Shown piece by piece: positions 38,201-48,974 of a stretch of 64,000 nt of DNA. Position 1 is the stretch's first letter. Each line of letters starts with the position of its first letter. Source of the stretch: Plazaster borealis (Eukaryota > Echinodermata > Asteroidea > Forcipulatida > Labidiasteridae); NCBI GenBank assembly GCA_021014325.1, contig CM037466.1, forward strand, positions 16,022,765 through 16,086,764, in the 5' to 3' direction. The notes beneath the pieces are model-generated. The model ran no database searches. It was not told the DNA's origin and saw nothing but the letters and a program-made list of their open reading frames with translations. Position numbers and translations under genes: made by a program.

Positions 38201-41200
38201 AAATAATCAGGTATTTGTATAACTAATTTAAAGATGTTAAGGTGTTGGACTGATTTGACCCACAATTTAAGATTTACATTTTTCAAAAGCTATTTTTAAC
38301 GATCCGAAAAATTATAAGCTTTAATTTAATAGGGGCTTCCAAGGTCGAATTCAATTTTGTAATGCACTCATTTTCCAAAAAAAGAGAGTCCTTATGAAAG
38401 GGAAACAAAATTACAAGTCTCTAACCTCACGATAAAAAGGTGAAAAGGTGCCATTATATTGTATACCCTTTGTAGTGCGAATTGTGTCCAAATGACAACA
38501 CATTAAAAAATATATAGATCTGTACATATTAGTACAGGACATTTTTAGCTCATTCCTAAATTTTGATGATATTCAACATTTAATTTGAACTTTTGACTGA
38601 CGCAAAAAGTTTGCTCTGTGATATCCAATGACATCATGTTTCAAATTCCGCCCTGAAATATCAAATAAAATGAAATTTTACAGGTACAAACAATTTTGCA
38701 TATAACATGTATTGTGTGCGTTGTCTGTGGCATACGCGAAAGTTTGTTGTAAATTTTCGTTTCGAAAAGCATCACTGTCAAAAAAAATCAGAGAAAATGA
38801 AATTAGAAGAAAAACAATAATAAAAATCAGGACATGCAAATTTAACTTAATAAATAAGATCGAATTGCAGTCATGCTACATCAATTTAGCTGGGTAACTT
38901 CGAAAACATCGCTTCATTAAACGAATCGAATTCTTTAATAATAACTCATACGAAAATGCCACGCATTACTCTAAATGAAATACATAGAGTGAAAAATAAA
39001 TGTATACCAACTCGGCGGGAGCGATGAAATCATGGTCTGTTATCCTTGAAGACTGATGAAATTCAATACAGCCAGTACATGTCAATACAAGAGTTAACAG
39101 TAGATCCAGTCGTCTGGTGCCCAGTAAGTTTGTGTTTAGCACTATTTCTCTTAATAATGTAACAATTGCATGGGGGGGGTTGAAAAACAATACAGTGTTG
39201 GTTTTTTTACCCTACACTGTGATAAGCGTATCAAACGTGTATTGGCCAAGAGTCGTTAACACCATTGGACAAAAATACATCAATTTCGTCTTACCCCCGG
39301 CGGGGACATTGGATGTAATATTTTTAAATAAACATACATCTGGATTTTGATTGATGAGGTGAGGAGGCCATGATATTAAGACGTCAGTTCCAACATCCCT
39401 GAGGATGTATTGAAATGAGAAGCTGCATTACAAAAAGACCTCTTTCAGGGGCGGATCCAGGATTTTCCAAACGGGGGGCGTGAAAATATACCAAGCAGCA
39501 AAATGATAAATGAATTTTGTTGCGCCTGCGTAACACAAAGCTTCCCCATTTCTCCCTCCCCTTCTCTCTCTCTCCCTCTTTTTTCTTTTCTCCCTTTTTT
39601 TTTTTTTTTTATATGAAATTGGGGGGGGGGCGCCCCCCACGCCCCCCCCCTGGATCCGCGCCTGTCTTTTCTGTTTTGTTTTTATCTTTCTGGTAATGAA
39701 CCACAGAAATCATCCAAAGCAAACATTAGAAACGAGGAAGTTGAGAAAACCCACGCCGTAAAGTTAGAGACTGAATATCAAATCCCCATACGAAGCTAGG
39801 GTCTGAGAGGGGATTGGAATTGGGGTTTACTAAGATGAATCGCAAAACAGGAAACAATCTCTAAACCTGTTTCCCTACAATAACACAAATTTGATTTATA
39901 ATTCCTAATGATTTGAGAGAAATAAATGATCTCATTGTAGCCTACTTGTTGGAGGTGATCCAGCGCATTAAACATTGATTAAGAATCTGCACATTAAGCA
40001 ATCGGGGGAAAAACGAGAATCGATTCCAAAATTCTACAAGACTTAATGTTGGTGAATGGTGCTTCAAATTCATAATCCCTCAAAACCATTATTAACACCT
40101 CACAAATGACATAAAGGAATTACAAAAAGGTATACGTTGTGTCAGCTGCACGGTGGAAACAAAAAACTAAGGTATCTCATAAAATGATACTTCATCTTGT
40201 ACCACAAGCAAGTCCGACCGTCATTTTGTTTTAAGTTGTAGTTCTCATCCAAGTCAAGAGAAATGTTGTTTTCCCAAATAATTATATTTAAAATCATAGC
40301 CATAAATTCTCTCTCAATTTTCATGTATTGGCTTTTTTTAACTCGTTTATTTGTTTATTTGTTTATTTAAACAAAAAAATGTTATTCATGATGGAGACAT
40401 TTCTAAGTAAAAGTTACCGGTACCCGTTTAGTCATTGGATCGCCCCAGTCGCCCAAAGCAACATGCGGTGCAGCTCAGCTTGTGCCAGAGGAAACAAACC
40501 ATTAAACTAAAACTAAAATGGGAGTCAATAGTCACGTATTGGTCAATTCAATGGCAGTCGTTTATCTAGCTTTTTCTCAACTTTCTCCTTTTACATTTGA
40601 ATTGTATAAAGTAAAAGAATTTTTTTTTTTAGCTCTTATCTACAACAAGCTCATTTGTAATTTTTAAAGTTAATTTTCTTTCATCAAGATGAAACTGACA
40701 AAAAATAGTACCTTGGCAAAAAATCAGTACAAGCATTGCATTCCATATAAAGCATTCAAAGACTATCGTGTTTATTTTAACCTCATACAAAATAAATCAA
40801 GAAATAAATTACCGGCAGCTATTACTTGAGTGGTAATTATTGTTCCCTTATACTATGAGAACTGTTATTACTTCTGAGCTGGAATTAAGCTGTTATTCAA
40901 TAACGATGTTAACGAAACATGGTGGGCAAAATAGACGAACATGGTAAGCATTACAGGTATCTTTTGAGCCACGATCCACGAGGGCCTTACAACAAATACA
41001 GGGTAAGAAAGTCGACAAGAAAACACTAAACCACATCTGTTGGTTCCTTTTTCGTTGAGACAATATCATCCAAATAGTTGGGAAACATTACACAATAATT
41101 AACACAGAATTACTTAATGAAGGAACTTACAAGAGTGAGCTAGTGGGTTATAAACACACTCACATACCCTCATTAACAGTATTAAAACGTCAGTGCACGT

Positions 41201-44200
41201 CATTATAACGTCAGAATTATCGCAATTCTTAATGTAGCTTTCTATGATTGTCGTCTACTCCGATACTTTGATGAACAATTTTTACGGGTGTTTTTAATTG
41301 GACTAGTATAAGTTCAGAATTTGCAATGTTAATCTCCAACGTTAATCTGTACCCAAATACCAGCCTAGAATAGAATTATACAAATTAAGTAACCGACCAT
41401 CGTACAACCTAATTTTTGTACTTCGGCCCTTGTGATTCCTTTATATCAAAATGTCCGACATCATCATGGTGTGACAGCGATTAATATGAACATGATGAAA
41501 TAGACTTATAACTGGGCGAAGATGAAACAAAACATGTTATCGAGAGAAAAAACACGTTATACAGGTGAAGACGGCTCCCTCTGGATTGCGTAGGTGTACA
41601 AGTGAAAATCACCCCAAGCATTCGCTTGCAATACATGAACCGGACATTTCCATTGAATTAACAAACATCATTGAGAAGGTTACACAAGAAAGAATGGGTT
41701 ATTTTCATACAAATTAAACTCTATTTAGGGAAAGTTCTGCAGAGCCGCTAGATTTTGCATAATTGGGAAAAATATAAACAATTTGACAAACAAGCATTGC
41801 ATACCCGTCCGGTCACTATACTAAGGAGGCCGTAATAATAGGGACAATTATATATATATTTTTTTTTTTAAAGTAATAAACCACAAGGGAAACTGACTGG
41901 GTAAATTGACTACAGCGGGACTTGAACCTGAGACCTCCGGATTATTCCGGAGGTCATAAATTCAAGTCCCGTTCTAGTCAAATGTGTCTTTGTTAAACTC
42001 AATTTTTAATTTATTCCACGACTGTTTTATTTTGATTTTCTATCGTCCCATTATGATGATTTTTCCTCCTCTTACGTTTAATTCTGCCCTTGGTGTAGAA
42101 TTATTGAAGAATAATGTTTGGGAGCTTTTAAAGTAAATGTAGATGTATTTAGTCCTTCGTTTGCTTTCATACGGTTCTCGTGATAACCACCATGAACGAC
42201 ACCTTATTTCGCAAGAATTGCAATTTCAAATGGACAAAAGCAGTGGACATGAAACAAACCATTATTATATTAAGGCAATGCATCATGACACATCCTAACG
42301 CACCAATGTACTCACATGTCTTACCAGTTGGCAATTTAAATAAGTGCAATTCACGTGCCTTAATTAAGGAAAGTTTTAGAGGGTATCAAGTTGTTTCCAA
42401 CGGATATTTCTATTAGACATTGTATGGCAATAGTTGTCATGCCTTAAGCGCTTTATAAGAAATCTTGTAAGTTTAATGAAACCGGGTGTTAACTTTCACA
42501 ATAACTGGCAATAATTTGTCAAGTTGAAAGTGTCTCCCGGCGTTACCAACCGGTACAACATTGTCGGTAAGTTCAAATCTTCAAAATCACCTGAACTTAT
42601 TCAAATCATTACTAGATGAATAGCCTGAAAATGTATCTTAACAACGCATAAACATTTCCCGCACTTCAGAGAATTTGGGTCTGTAAGCCTAAAAAGCGTG
42701 TACGTGTACAAACAAATGAAGGAAACATCGCATAATGTGTTTGTTATAATAAAGCACTATCGGCTTAAGACCCTTGGGTCTATTCCCTGACAGTGTCTAC
42801 ATGGTGCATACAATCGGATGGCGCCTGCTGCCCCATTACCTTTTGGATCGTTTTGATCACATTAACGGTCGTTACCCGCGATGGAGGGGTAACATGACAA
42901 TAGTTTGCAAATTACCGGCACAGTAACATTAAAATTTAATCACGGCGATTTGAGGAAAATCTCACATGAGTTGAGGATTAGTGTAATAATCGAATGCTCA
43001 ACCCGTTAAACGAGATGAGCTTTGGAGGAGAGTGCCTTATTACCAAGATTGTAATTTCCCTTGGCGAATCTATTGTTTGTTTGGGTTTTTTTATTCAGCT
43101 TTTGGTCAAAGTAACAGTCACTTTTTGGATTAATTATGACATTATAAGGCTATGTAGTGATGAAAGTTAGTCACCAGTTGCACAATGGTTTTGTTGATGG
43201 CTCACCAAGAAATCTCTTTATAGTTATTGACTTGTATTATTTACATTTCTGGACCGACTCAGGTTCTACTGTCTACAATCAGTTTGTCTAAAAAAAAACG
43301 TGTAAAGAGAAGACAATGGCGAGTTTCAGTTCTAGATGCAGGAGAAAAACGGGCAAACGCCACACATAAAGGGTAGAGAATGAATACCCAATTAGTATGA
43401 AAAGCTTGTCCAATGCGAGATTACAACCAGGGTCTACAAAGTTGGTGTAAGACAGAAACTAATGAGCCAAGTTGACGACTTATAATTATATATATTTGTC
43501 CATTTTCTTATAAATAGTTTTGCTGTTAATAGCTATGGTCATAAATGGTTCTTGACCGCGGCAGCATACCGATATTTCGGGTTCTTGACTGCGGAAGCAT
43601 ACCGATATTTCGGGTTCTTGACTGCGGCAGCATACCGATATTTCAGGTTCTTGACTGCGGAAGCATACCGATATTTCAGGTTCTTGACTGCGGAAGCATA
43701 CCGATATTTCGGGTTCTTGACTGCGGAAGCATACCGATATTTCAGGTTCTTGACTGCGGCAGCATACCGATACTTCTGATTCTTTACTGCGGCAGCATAC
43801 CGATACTTCAGGTTCTTGACTGCGGCAGCAATACTTCGGGTTCTTGACTGCTGCAGCATACAGATATTTCGGGTTCTTGACTGCGGCAGCATACCGATAT
43901 TTCAGGTCCTTGACTGCGGCAGCATACCGATACTTCAGGTCCTGCAGCAGCCAACCGATACTTTGGGTTCTTGACTGCGACAGCACATTGATACTTCAGG
44001 TCCTTGACTGCAGCAGCATACAGATACTTCAGGTTCTTGACTGCGGCAACATACCGATACTTCGGGACCTTGACTGCGGCAGCATACCGATAATTTAGGT
44101 CCTTGACTGTGGCAGCATGCCGATATTTTGGGTTCTTGACTGCGGCAGCATACCGATACTTCGGGTTCTTGACTGCGGCAGCATGCCGATATTTTGGGTT

Positions 44201-46500
44201 CTTGACTGCGGCAGCATACCGATACTTCGGGTTCTTGACTGCGGCAGCATACCGATATTTCGGAACCTTGACTGTGGCAGCATGCCGATATTTTGGGTTC
44301 TTGACTGCGGCAGCATACCGATACTTCGGGTTCTTGACTGCGGCAGCATACAAATACTTCAGGTCCTTGACTGCAGCAACATACCGATACTTCGGGACCT
44401 TGACTGCGGCAGCATACCGATAATTTAGGTCCTTGACTGTGGCAGCATACCGATACTTCGGGTTCTTGACTGCGGCAGCATACCGATATTTCGGAACCTT
44501 GACTGTGGCAGCATGCCGATATTTTGGGTTCTTGACTGCGGCAGCATACCGATACTTCGGGTTCTTGACTGCGGCAGCATACAAATACTTCAGGTCCTTG
44601 ACTGCAGCAGCATACAAATACTTCAGGTCCTTGACTGCAGCAGCATACAGATACTTCGGGTACTTGACATGCGGCAGCATACCGATAATTTAAGATACTT
44701 TAGACATTTTGACCTAAAATTACAGATATACCTTTTCTTCCTCGTATTGATGATCGTCTTGGTGACTGGTTGACCCCTTATCATTAGGATCTATTCTTTG
44801 ACCCTTTTCCATTTAAGTTGACCTTTTCATATCTTCTGGTGTCACATCACGGCTTACCCGTCGACGTGGCCGATACTCGACGTTCATGCACCGCTATAAT
44901 GGTCGCTTCTTCGCGACGGGGATGGTCACATTCGAGCTGATGGATCAGCTTCACCATGGTCACGATAGCATCATAGCAATCGATTAACCGTATTGTGTTT
45001 TAACTATTTATTATGATCCTTTTCAATTTCAGGTGATCTTTTTAGCCTTCTCGTTGTAGTGTCCTTGCACATAACCGAGTACTACCCGTCAACGTGGCCA
45101 ATACTCTGGCACTACGACATACAGTGCATCCTGCACCGCTATGGTCGCTTCCTCGGCTTCAATGTGACCATCTTCACCATGGTCACGATAGCAATCGACC
45201 GATACATCGCAGTGTGCCACCCGCTGGTTTTCAAGACCGAGTGCACTCCGGCTCGGACCAAGGTTGTCATTGCTCTGACATTTGTTCTCTCTGCCGTGTT
45301 GGCCGCTCCGTGTGTCCTTAATTTCAGGGTGAGGTCAGGGTTAAGATTTTTAAAAAATTATTTTTGTTTTTAATGATTGATTGCAGATTTTATCAGAAGA
45401 GAAAATACATTCAAGAAGATGAAAAACAAAATGTGTTTTTAGTTACTGCAAACAGCGCGTTTTACTTTTGACTGTCGGCAACAGTTATCCCTGCAGATGA
45501 GTAGTGTAATTTGATATCATGCAGCTGGTACTGCTTGAGCATCTAGCTTAAGCTCAGTTTGCAAGCAGTCAACCAAGCGGTATGAATATTGTGCTTTTAT
45601 TACTTTGGATGGCATTTGCGGGCGGATGCTTTGGTTTCTGAAGTGTGAACTCAAACACGTTGAACTTACGTCAATTAATCAAAAGCCCATTTTTTAGGGG
45701 AGCTTTGTCATCAGTTGTCAGTTTAATCGACTCAATGGCTATATTTTCAATGAATGTTCACACAATGTTTTGAAGGTTACCGTTTTTTTGCGTAATTTCT
45801 CCATCAGGTCAAGTACAAAGTCGATGTATACAATGATACGTACATCGGCAAGGCACAGTTTGCGTGTCGCACGGTTAGCATGGGCCAAACGTATTCCAAC
45901 TTCAGGATCATCTACATGTCTATTCTACTATTCTGGGTTCCAGTGATTGTAACAGGCACCACTTACGTTGCAATTGTGGTCTATGTGCGCCGCAACAACC
46001 AGAAATTTGGCCGTTGCGGAGCGTCAGGGCGCCAACTACAGAGCCACTGGAAGGCCGCTCGCGTTCTTCTCATGGTCTTCTGCGTGTACGTAATCTCGTA
46101 CGTTTTCTTTGCAACGATTATTTTGGTACAGAAGTTCGCAATTTACCAAGTAGGACCATTGGTGAAGAAAGTTGGGCTGCTCTTACCATTCGCAAACAGC
46201 TGTATGAATCCTGTGGTTTATTTCTTCATTAACCAGGGTTTCCGCAGAGAGTGCTTGAAAATGATCTGTCCCAACCGGGCCCGTAAAGCTAGCAACGGGG
46301 ACGGATTTTCCTCATCACGTCAGCATCAGGGACCGTATAGCACGCGAACAGACATCTTGCATGATGATGGCAAGTCAAGGCCCTTGGGAACCATTAAGGG
46401 TGGAGAGGTGAATGATGGATTTCAAGGAGAAAAGCACGAGGTTGGCAACGAGAATGTTGATGTAAATTCCGTATATAAAAGTTTTGACACAGTTGTGTGA
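34924..46500 (+). CDS. Rhodopsin-family (class A) GPCR 1, three exons
   Basis: Exons 34924-35260, 45033-45328 and 45808-46500 join (phases 1 and 0) to a 441-residue receptor. The N-terminus of about 75 residues has several N-glycosylation sites (NST, NNT, NWT) and no obvious signal peptide. Class A landmarks: N in GVIGN (TM1), D in LAAGD (TM2), C in DIQC (before TM3), DRY after TM3, C in FACR (ECL2), P in FWVP (TM5) and NPVVY (TM7). TM6 reads FCVYVISYVFF: the usual CWxP is replaced (Y at 6.48, no Pro at 6.50). TM4 has F where W is usual. The cytoplasmic tail of about 80 residues is Ser-rich. Ligand type cannot be told; a peptide or small-molecule receptor is most likely. It is a sister of the GPCR at 56.3-60.5 kb. 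Confidence 0.9.
35347..35702. mobile_element. hAT-like MITE with 8-bp target duplication
   Basis: The right end, read as its complement, is CAGTGGCGTAACTAAGG, and the left end CAGCGCCGAAACTAGAG is a decayed match. The flanks GTCTGGGG (35339-35346) and GTCTGGGA (35703-35710) agree at 7 of 8 bases, the duplication length of hAT elements. A long poly-C run lies near the right end. No transposase is present. It lies just inside intron 1 of GPCR 1. Confidence 0.78.
36640..38092 (-). pseudogene. Dead non-LTR retrotransposon reverse transcriptase (jockey/CR1-like)
   Basis: Across frameshifts and stops the minus strand shows ordered RT motifs. Near 38060-37990 it reads GILPEDWRKANIAAIC, then (after a SINE) KKGSKSDP near 37620. 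AILYFGKAFDVVPHQK follows near 37480-37420, then GVPQDTVLGP near 37310, RLFGDDCIIY near 37230 (the FADD-type catalytic box, as FGDD), and ERLYQKLVRPHLEYASIAW near 36920-36850. The region after GVPQDTVLGP is shortened, since the expected YINDLP segment is largely missing. The endonuclease domain is absent, as in 5'-truncated LINE copies. Old and inactive. Confidence 0.85.
37631..37982 (+). mobile_element. tRNA-Leu(CAA)-derived SINE inserted in the RT pseudogene
   Basis: The head folds as a type II tRNA: acceptor arms TGTCGTG and CATGACA pair over 7 bp (one G-U), the A box is GTGGCCGAGCGG, the anticodon loop is CTCAAGT (CAA), there is a long variable arm, and the B box is GGTTCGATTCC. The body contains CCTGAGCAAGGCACTTAACC and GTAAAGCGCCTTGATC and ends in (ATT)n. 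Its flanks split the RT reading between ANIAAIC and KKGSK. The flanks ACATAGA and ACAAATAG may be a decayed target duplication. Confidence 0.9.
39446..39664. mobile_element. Short TIR transposon (CAGGSGCGGATCCAGG family), copy B
   Basis: Ends are CAGGGGCGGATCCAGG and CCTGGATCCGCGCCTG, with the perfect 5-bp duplication TCTTT at 39441-39445 and 39665-39669. The body matches copy A along its whole length in reverse orientation. The 70-codon ORF inside is low-complexity artefact. Confidence 0.93.
41875..42025. mobile_element. Two truncated SINE copies fused head to head
   Basis: The left half is the minus-strand body and B-box of the SINE seen at 11.9 kb (starting AATAAACCACAAGGGAAACT). The right half is the same in plus orientation (AAGTCCCGTTCTAGTC and on). 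They meet at a hairpin with 26-base arms, 41916-41941 and 41946-41971 (CGGGACTTGA and TTCAAGTCCCG outer, GACCTCCGGA and TCCGGAGGTC inner), with a 4-base loop. The A-box is missing from both. Confidence 0.85.
43548..44697. repeat. 33-bp minisatellite, about 35 copies
   Basis: The unit contains TTCTTGACTGCGGCAGCATA followed by CCGATAYTTCGGG. Since 33 is a multiple of three and the unit lacks stops in several frames, it opens long spurious ORFs on both strands. Variants (GCATGCCGATATTTTGGG, GCATACAAATACTTCAGG) alternate in a higher-order pattern around 44.1-44.65 kb. It lies in GPCR 1 intron 1, just before the exon 2 copy. Confidence 0.96.
44795..44990 (+). pseudogene. Decayed partial tandem copy of GPCR 1 exon 2
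   Basis: The stretch matches exon 2 and its acceptor region with an offset of about 216 bp. GACCCTTTTCCATTTAAG corresponds to GATCCTTTTCAATTTCAG, ACCCGTCGACGTGGCCGATACTC to the coding ACCCGTCAACGTGGCCAATACTC, and TTCACCATGGTCACGATAGC is shared exactly. Small insertions and deletions break the frame, and the DRY codons are lost. Confidence 0.88.
45033..45328 (+). CDS. GPCR 1 exon 2: TM2 to TM4
   Basis: The acceptor is TTTCAATTTCAG. The exon reads GDLFSLLVVVSLHITEYYP and includes TM3 (FNVTIFTMVTIAIDRY) and TM4, ending NFR at a GTGAGG donor. A broken copy of this exon lies about 216 bp upstream. Confidence 0.92.
45329..45807. other. GPCR 1 intron 2
   Basis: A short AT-rich intron with donor GTGAGG and a pyrimidine-rich acceptor. 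Nothing else is recognisable in it. Confidence 0.8.
45808..46500 (+). CDS. GPCR 1 exon 3: ECL2 to C-terminus
   Basis: The acceptor CTCCATCAG is followed by VKYKVDVYNDTYIG. The exon encodes TM5-TM7 (NSCMNPVVYFFINQGFR) and a hydrophilic tail that ends SFDTVV, a possible class I PDZ-binding end by pattern only. The stop is TGA at 46498-46500. Confidence 0.92.
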   Translation, partial: VKYKVDVYNDTYIGKAQFACRTVSMGQTYSNFRIIYMSILLFWVPVIVTGTTYVAIVVYVRRNNQKFGRCGASGRQLQSHWKAARVLLMVFCVYVISYVFFATIILVQKFAIYQVGPLVKKVGLLLPFANSCMNPVVYFFINQGFRRECLKMICPNRARKASNGDGFSSSRQHQGPYSTRTDILHDDGKSRPLGTIKGGEVNDGFQGEKHEVGNENVDVNSVYKSFDTVV

Positions 46501-46516
46501 GTTATAAACATTTTAA

Positions 46517-46560
46517 TGATTTCAGTGGTTGAAGTTTAAAAACTTCAACCACTGAAATCA
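46517..46560. repeat. Perfect 21-bp-arm hairpin just after the GPCR 1 stop
   Basis: TGATTTCAGTGGTTGAAGTTT at 46517-46537 is followed after two A bases by its exact complement at 46540-46560. It begins 17 bases after the stop codon, so it would lie in the 3' UTR of the GPCR mRNA and fold into a very stable stem. Confidence 0.95.
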
Positions 46561-47460
46561 GTTTGGTATGCACCAAGTTTCACAATGACTGAATATCTCT
46601 CCCATTGAATAATGGTTTGGGAAACACAGATCAAGTGTCTAAGGACAAAGTTATCTCAAACTGGGCATCATTTCGAGGAATAAATGTAAATTAGGGAGGC
46701 ACTGTTATTCTGTACAGAGGTAATATCAATTGCTACTAAGGCACAGGTAGTGTTAATAATAACAAAATTAATGTATTCACAAGAAATTTATCTTTACACA
46801 AAAACATGTTCCAACGTCGTATATAAATGTCGTTTTATTTAATAGCCTTTGTAACATAGTAATTAAACATAAATGTATAGTTTTAAAGTAAAGTTATTAC
46901 TGATGTAAAGTTTAGAAAATGTTGCACATAACTCACACATCCATCGATAAAACCTCGACTGCTTAACTCAATTAGCGCTAGTAAGAAGCCACGAAAATAT
47001 TCTTGGTTTGGGGTTTGTAGTTTACTAATACGATGAAGATTAACAGAACAAACGTCAAAATGTTAAATATTGATACATTACCTTTTAATTTTATTACAAC
47101 TCTTAAAGTTGAAAAGTAACATGCAGCATTATGTTACTGTGGGGTTTTTTTTCTTCAACCGAGATTGCCTGAACCGGATTATGTGATCCAGCGCAATGCA
47201 ATAACAAAAGAAACTTTCTTTGCATCCAAATCAATGTCATAAAATAGCCGTCTTATAGTACATATAATTTGGGTGGGAACATTCAATGAAGATTTACATG
47301 TAAATAAAGAATATTCAAACATTTATAAATTAATATGATATACATGGTGTATAGCCTATGAGTCTCATATAAAAAAATATTTAATTTGGTATTATCGGAA
47401 TGTACATATTCTATGATTTACAATTCCCTAGTAATCGCAATTTTGCATAGGTTATGTAAA
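46561..47460. other. Region downstream of GPCR 1
   Basis: Presumed 3' UTR and intergenic AT-rich sequence. No gene or repeat boundary recognised, and I see no polyadenylation signal that I can assign with confidence. Confidence 0.4.
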
Positions 47461-47791
47461 GACCATGTAACCTTTGAAGAATTACCTTGCACATTCCAGG
47501 GCCTTTCTGGCAGGCGAGATTCTACTCTGGTCGTATGGGAAATTTTACACTTTGTGCCATAATTTCCACATAAATTCAAGAGTTACAAAAACAACAGCTG
47601 TCTGTAAACAAGTTTTGAGATGTGCCCCCTTTATTCATCAAAAGTTGATAGAAATCCGACTGTGCAATCGACACAAAATGCAAGGTTTTGCGTGTATTTT
47701 TCTTTCCATCGAGCTATGTACAAATCGTGCCTACAGGAGTGATGGCTCTGTTGCTCTTTTGTAAACATGTATTGTCACAGGTTACATGGTC
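47461..47791. mobile_element. MITE with 13-bp perfect terminal inverted repeats
   Basis: The left end GACCATGTAACCT is the exact complement of the right end AGGTTACATGGTC. No clear target duplication is visible. A 96-codon ORF inside shows no transposase motif. Class unknown. Confidence 0.6.
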
Positions 47792-47959
47792 CATATTACA
47801 TCGTATTACATCTATTAATTGAACAGAATTATATTCAAATCTATTTCAAATTCAAAGATTTTCAAAATGTCATATTTTAAAATGCAGTTAAAAAGTATTC
47901 TTTTTAATCATTGATAATACTCTGATAAACCATGCAAACCACTGTAAAATCCACTCTAC

Positions 47960-48350
47960 TCAAAGGGACACGTTGCCTTGGATCGGACGAGTTGGTTAAA
48001 AAAAAAGCGTTTGTAACCGTTTGTTATAAAATGCATGTGGTTAGAAAGACGTTATAAAAGTAGAATACAATGATCCACACAAATATGCCTCGAAATTGCG
48101 TGGTTTTCCTTTTACTTTGCGAACTAACACGGTCGGCCATTTTGTGGAGTCAAAAATTTGACTCCACAAAATGGCCGCCCGTGCTTGTTCACGATGTAAA
48201 AGGAAAACCACGCAATTTCGAGACATATTTGTGTGGATCATTGTATTCTACTTTTAAAACATCTTTCTAACTTAATGCATTTTATAACAAACGGTTACAA
48301 ATGCTTTTTATAGACCAACTCGCCCGATCCAAGGCAACGTGTCCCTTTAA
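47960..48350. mobile_element. Full-length palindromic foldback element, TTAA-type borders
   Basis: The whole 391-bp segment is one inverted repeat centred at 48155/48156 (GTCAAAAATTTGAC). The outer ends are AAAGGGACACGTTGCC and GGCAACGTGTCCCTTT. The right border has TTAA; the left has TCAA, probably a mutated TTAA. The arms stay mostly aligned across about 190 bp, for example CACGCAATTTCGAG against CTCGAAATTGCGTG. The two 66-codon ORFs, one on each strand and nearly identical, reflect the palindrome. No transposase. Confidence 0.9.
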
Positions 48351-48708
48351 ATGAATTAATTGGACTAAAGATGGTAATTGACTGTGTAAGGAATATTATA
48401 TAACAACTTTGCTTCTGTACCTTCATACAAACTTCCACTTGCAATGTCCTTAACCCCATTGTCTGGTGGTCGCTTTCCCCGTACACTAAGCACACATTAG
48501 TACACCGCCCTCTATTGTCAGTATACGTCCACTGTTTTATTGCAATCTCAAAGAGCAAGGATATTTCTTCATTATTTTCCAATCGGCCTCACCCATCAAA
48601 AATACATTTAAATTAATTATGATTACAGTGAAATGTGTAATAAGACATCATGACGATGAGCACATATATTTTGTTATCCTATAACATATTTTAATGTCAT
48701 GTTTTTCT

Positions 48709-48974
48709 TTAAAGGGTCTGTATACGTTTGGTAATGGCTGAAAATTAATGGCAATAAAAACTTCCTTGGTAACGTTCCTCAGATTGTGTATTCCAATTGC
48801 AGATTATTCTTCCGTGGACATAACCGTTCCAGATTTTCGGCAATATCTCAAAAACACTACCAACTTTTTCAAATTAAATTTTCACAGGTAGTTTTATTAT
48901 ATATATCTACAACTATATAAGATTAAAACAAACGTTTGGTTCCAATTACCAAACGTACACAATCCCTTTATTAA
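48709..48974. mobile_element. TTAA-flanked non-autonomous element, copy 3 (internally deleted)
   Basis: The left end TTAAAGGGTCTGTATACG and the right end ACAATCCCTTTATTAA resemble the 9.5-kb copy. The interior shares long stretches with it (GGCAATAAAAACTT, CAGATTATTCTT, GGACATAACCG, CCAGATTTTCGGCAATATCT). It is about 130 bp shorter. Confidence 0.78.

Larger units (their letters stand above)
35261..45032. other. GPCR 1 intron 1, about 9.8 kb, transposon-rich
   Basis: A very long intron compared with the sister gene (about 2.9 kb). Its named contents are listed separately: a hAT-like MITE, a dead reverse transcriptase with a SINE in it, transposon copy B, a head-to-head SINE pair, a 33-bp minisatellite and a decayed exon 2 copy. 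I see nothing definable in 38.1-39.4, 39.7-41.8 and 42.1-43.5 kb. Confidence 0.85.

Noticed and set aside
43486..44693. Long ORFs on both strands with 11-residue repeats
   Set aside because: They follow from a 33-bp tandem repeat without stops, open in several frames at once, and lie in a GPCR intron.
47474..47764. 96-codon ORF
   Set aside because: It is contained within a MITE with 13-bp terminal repeats and has no recognisable domain.
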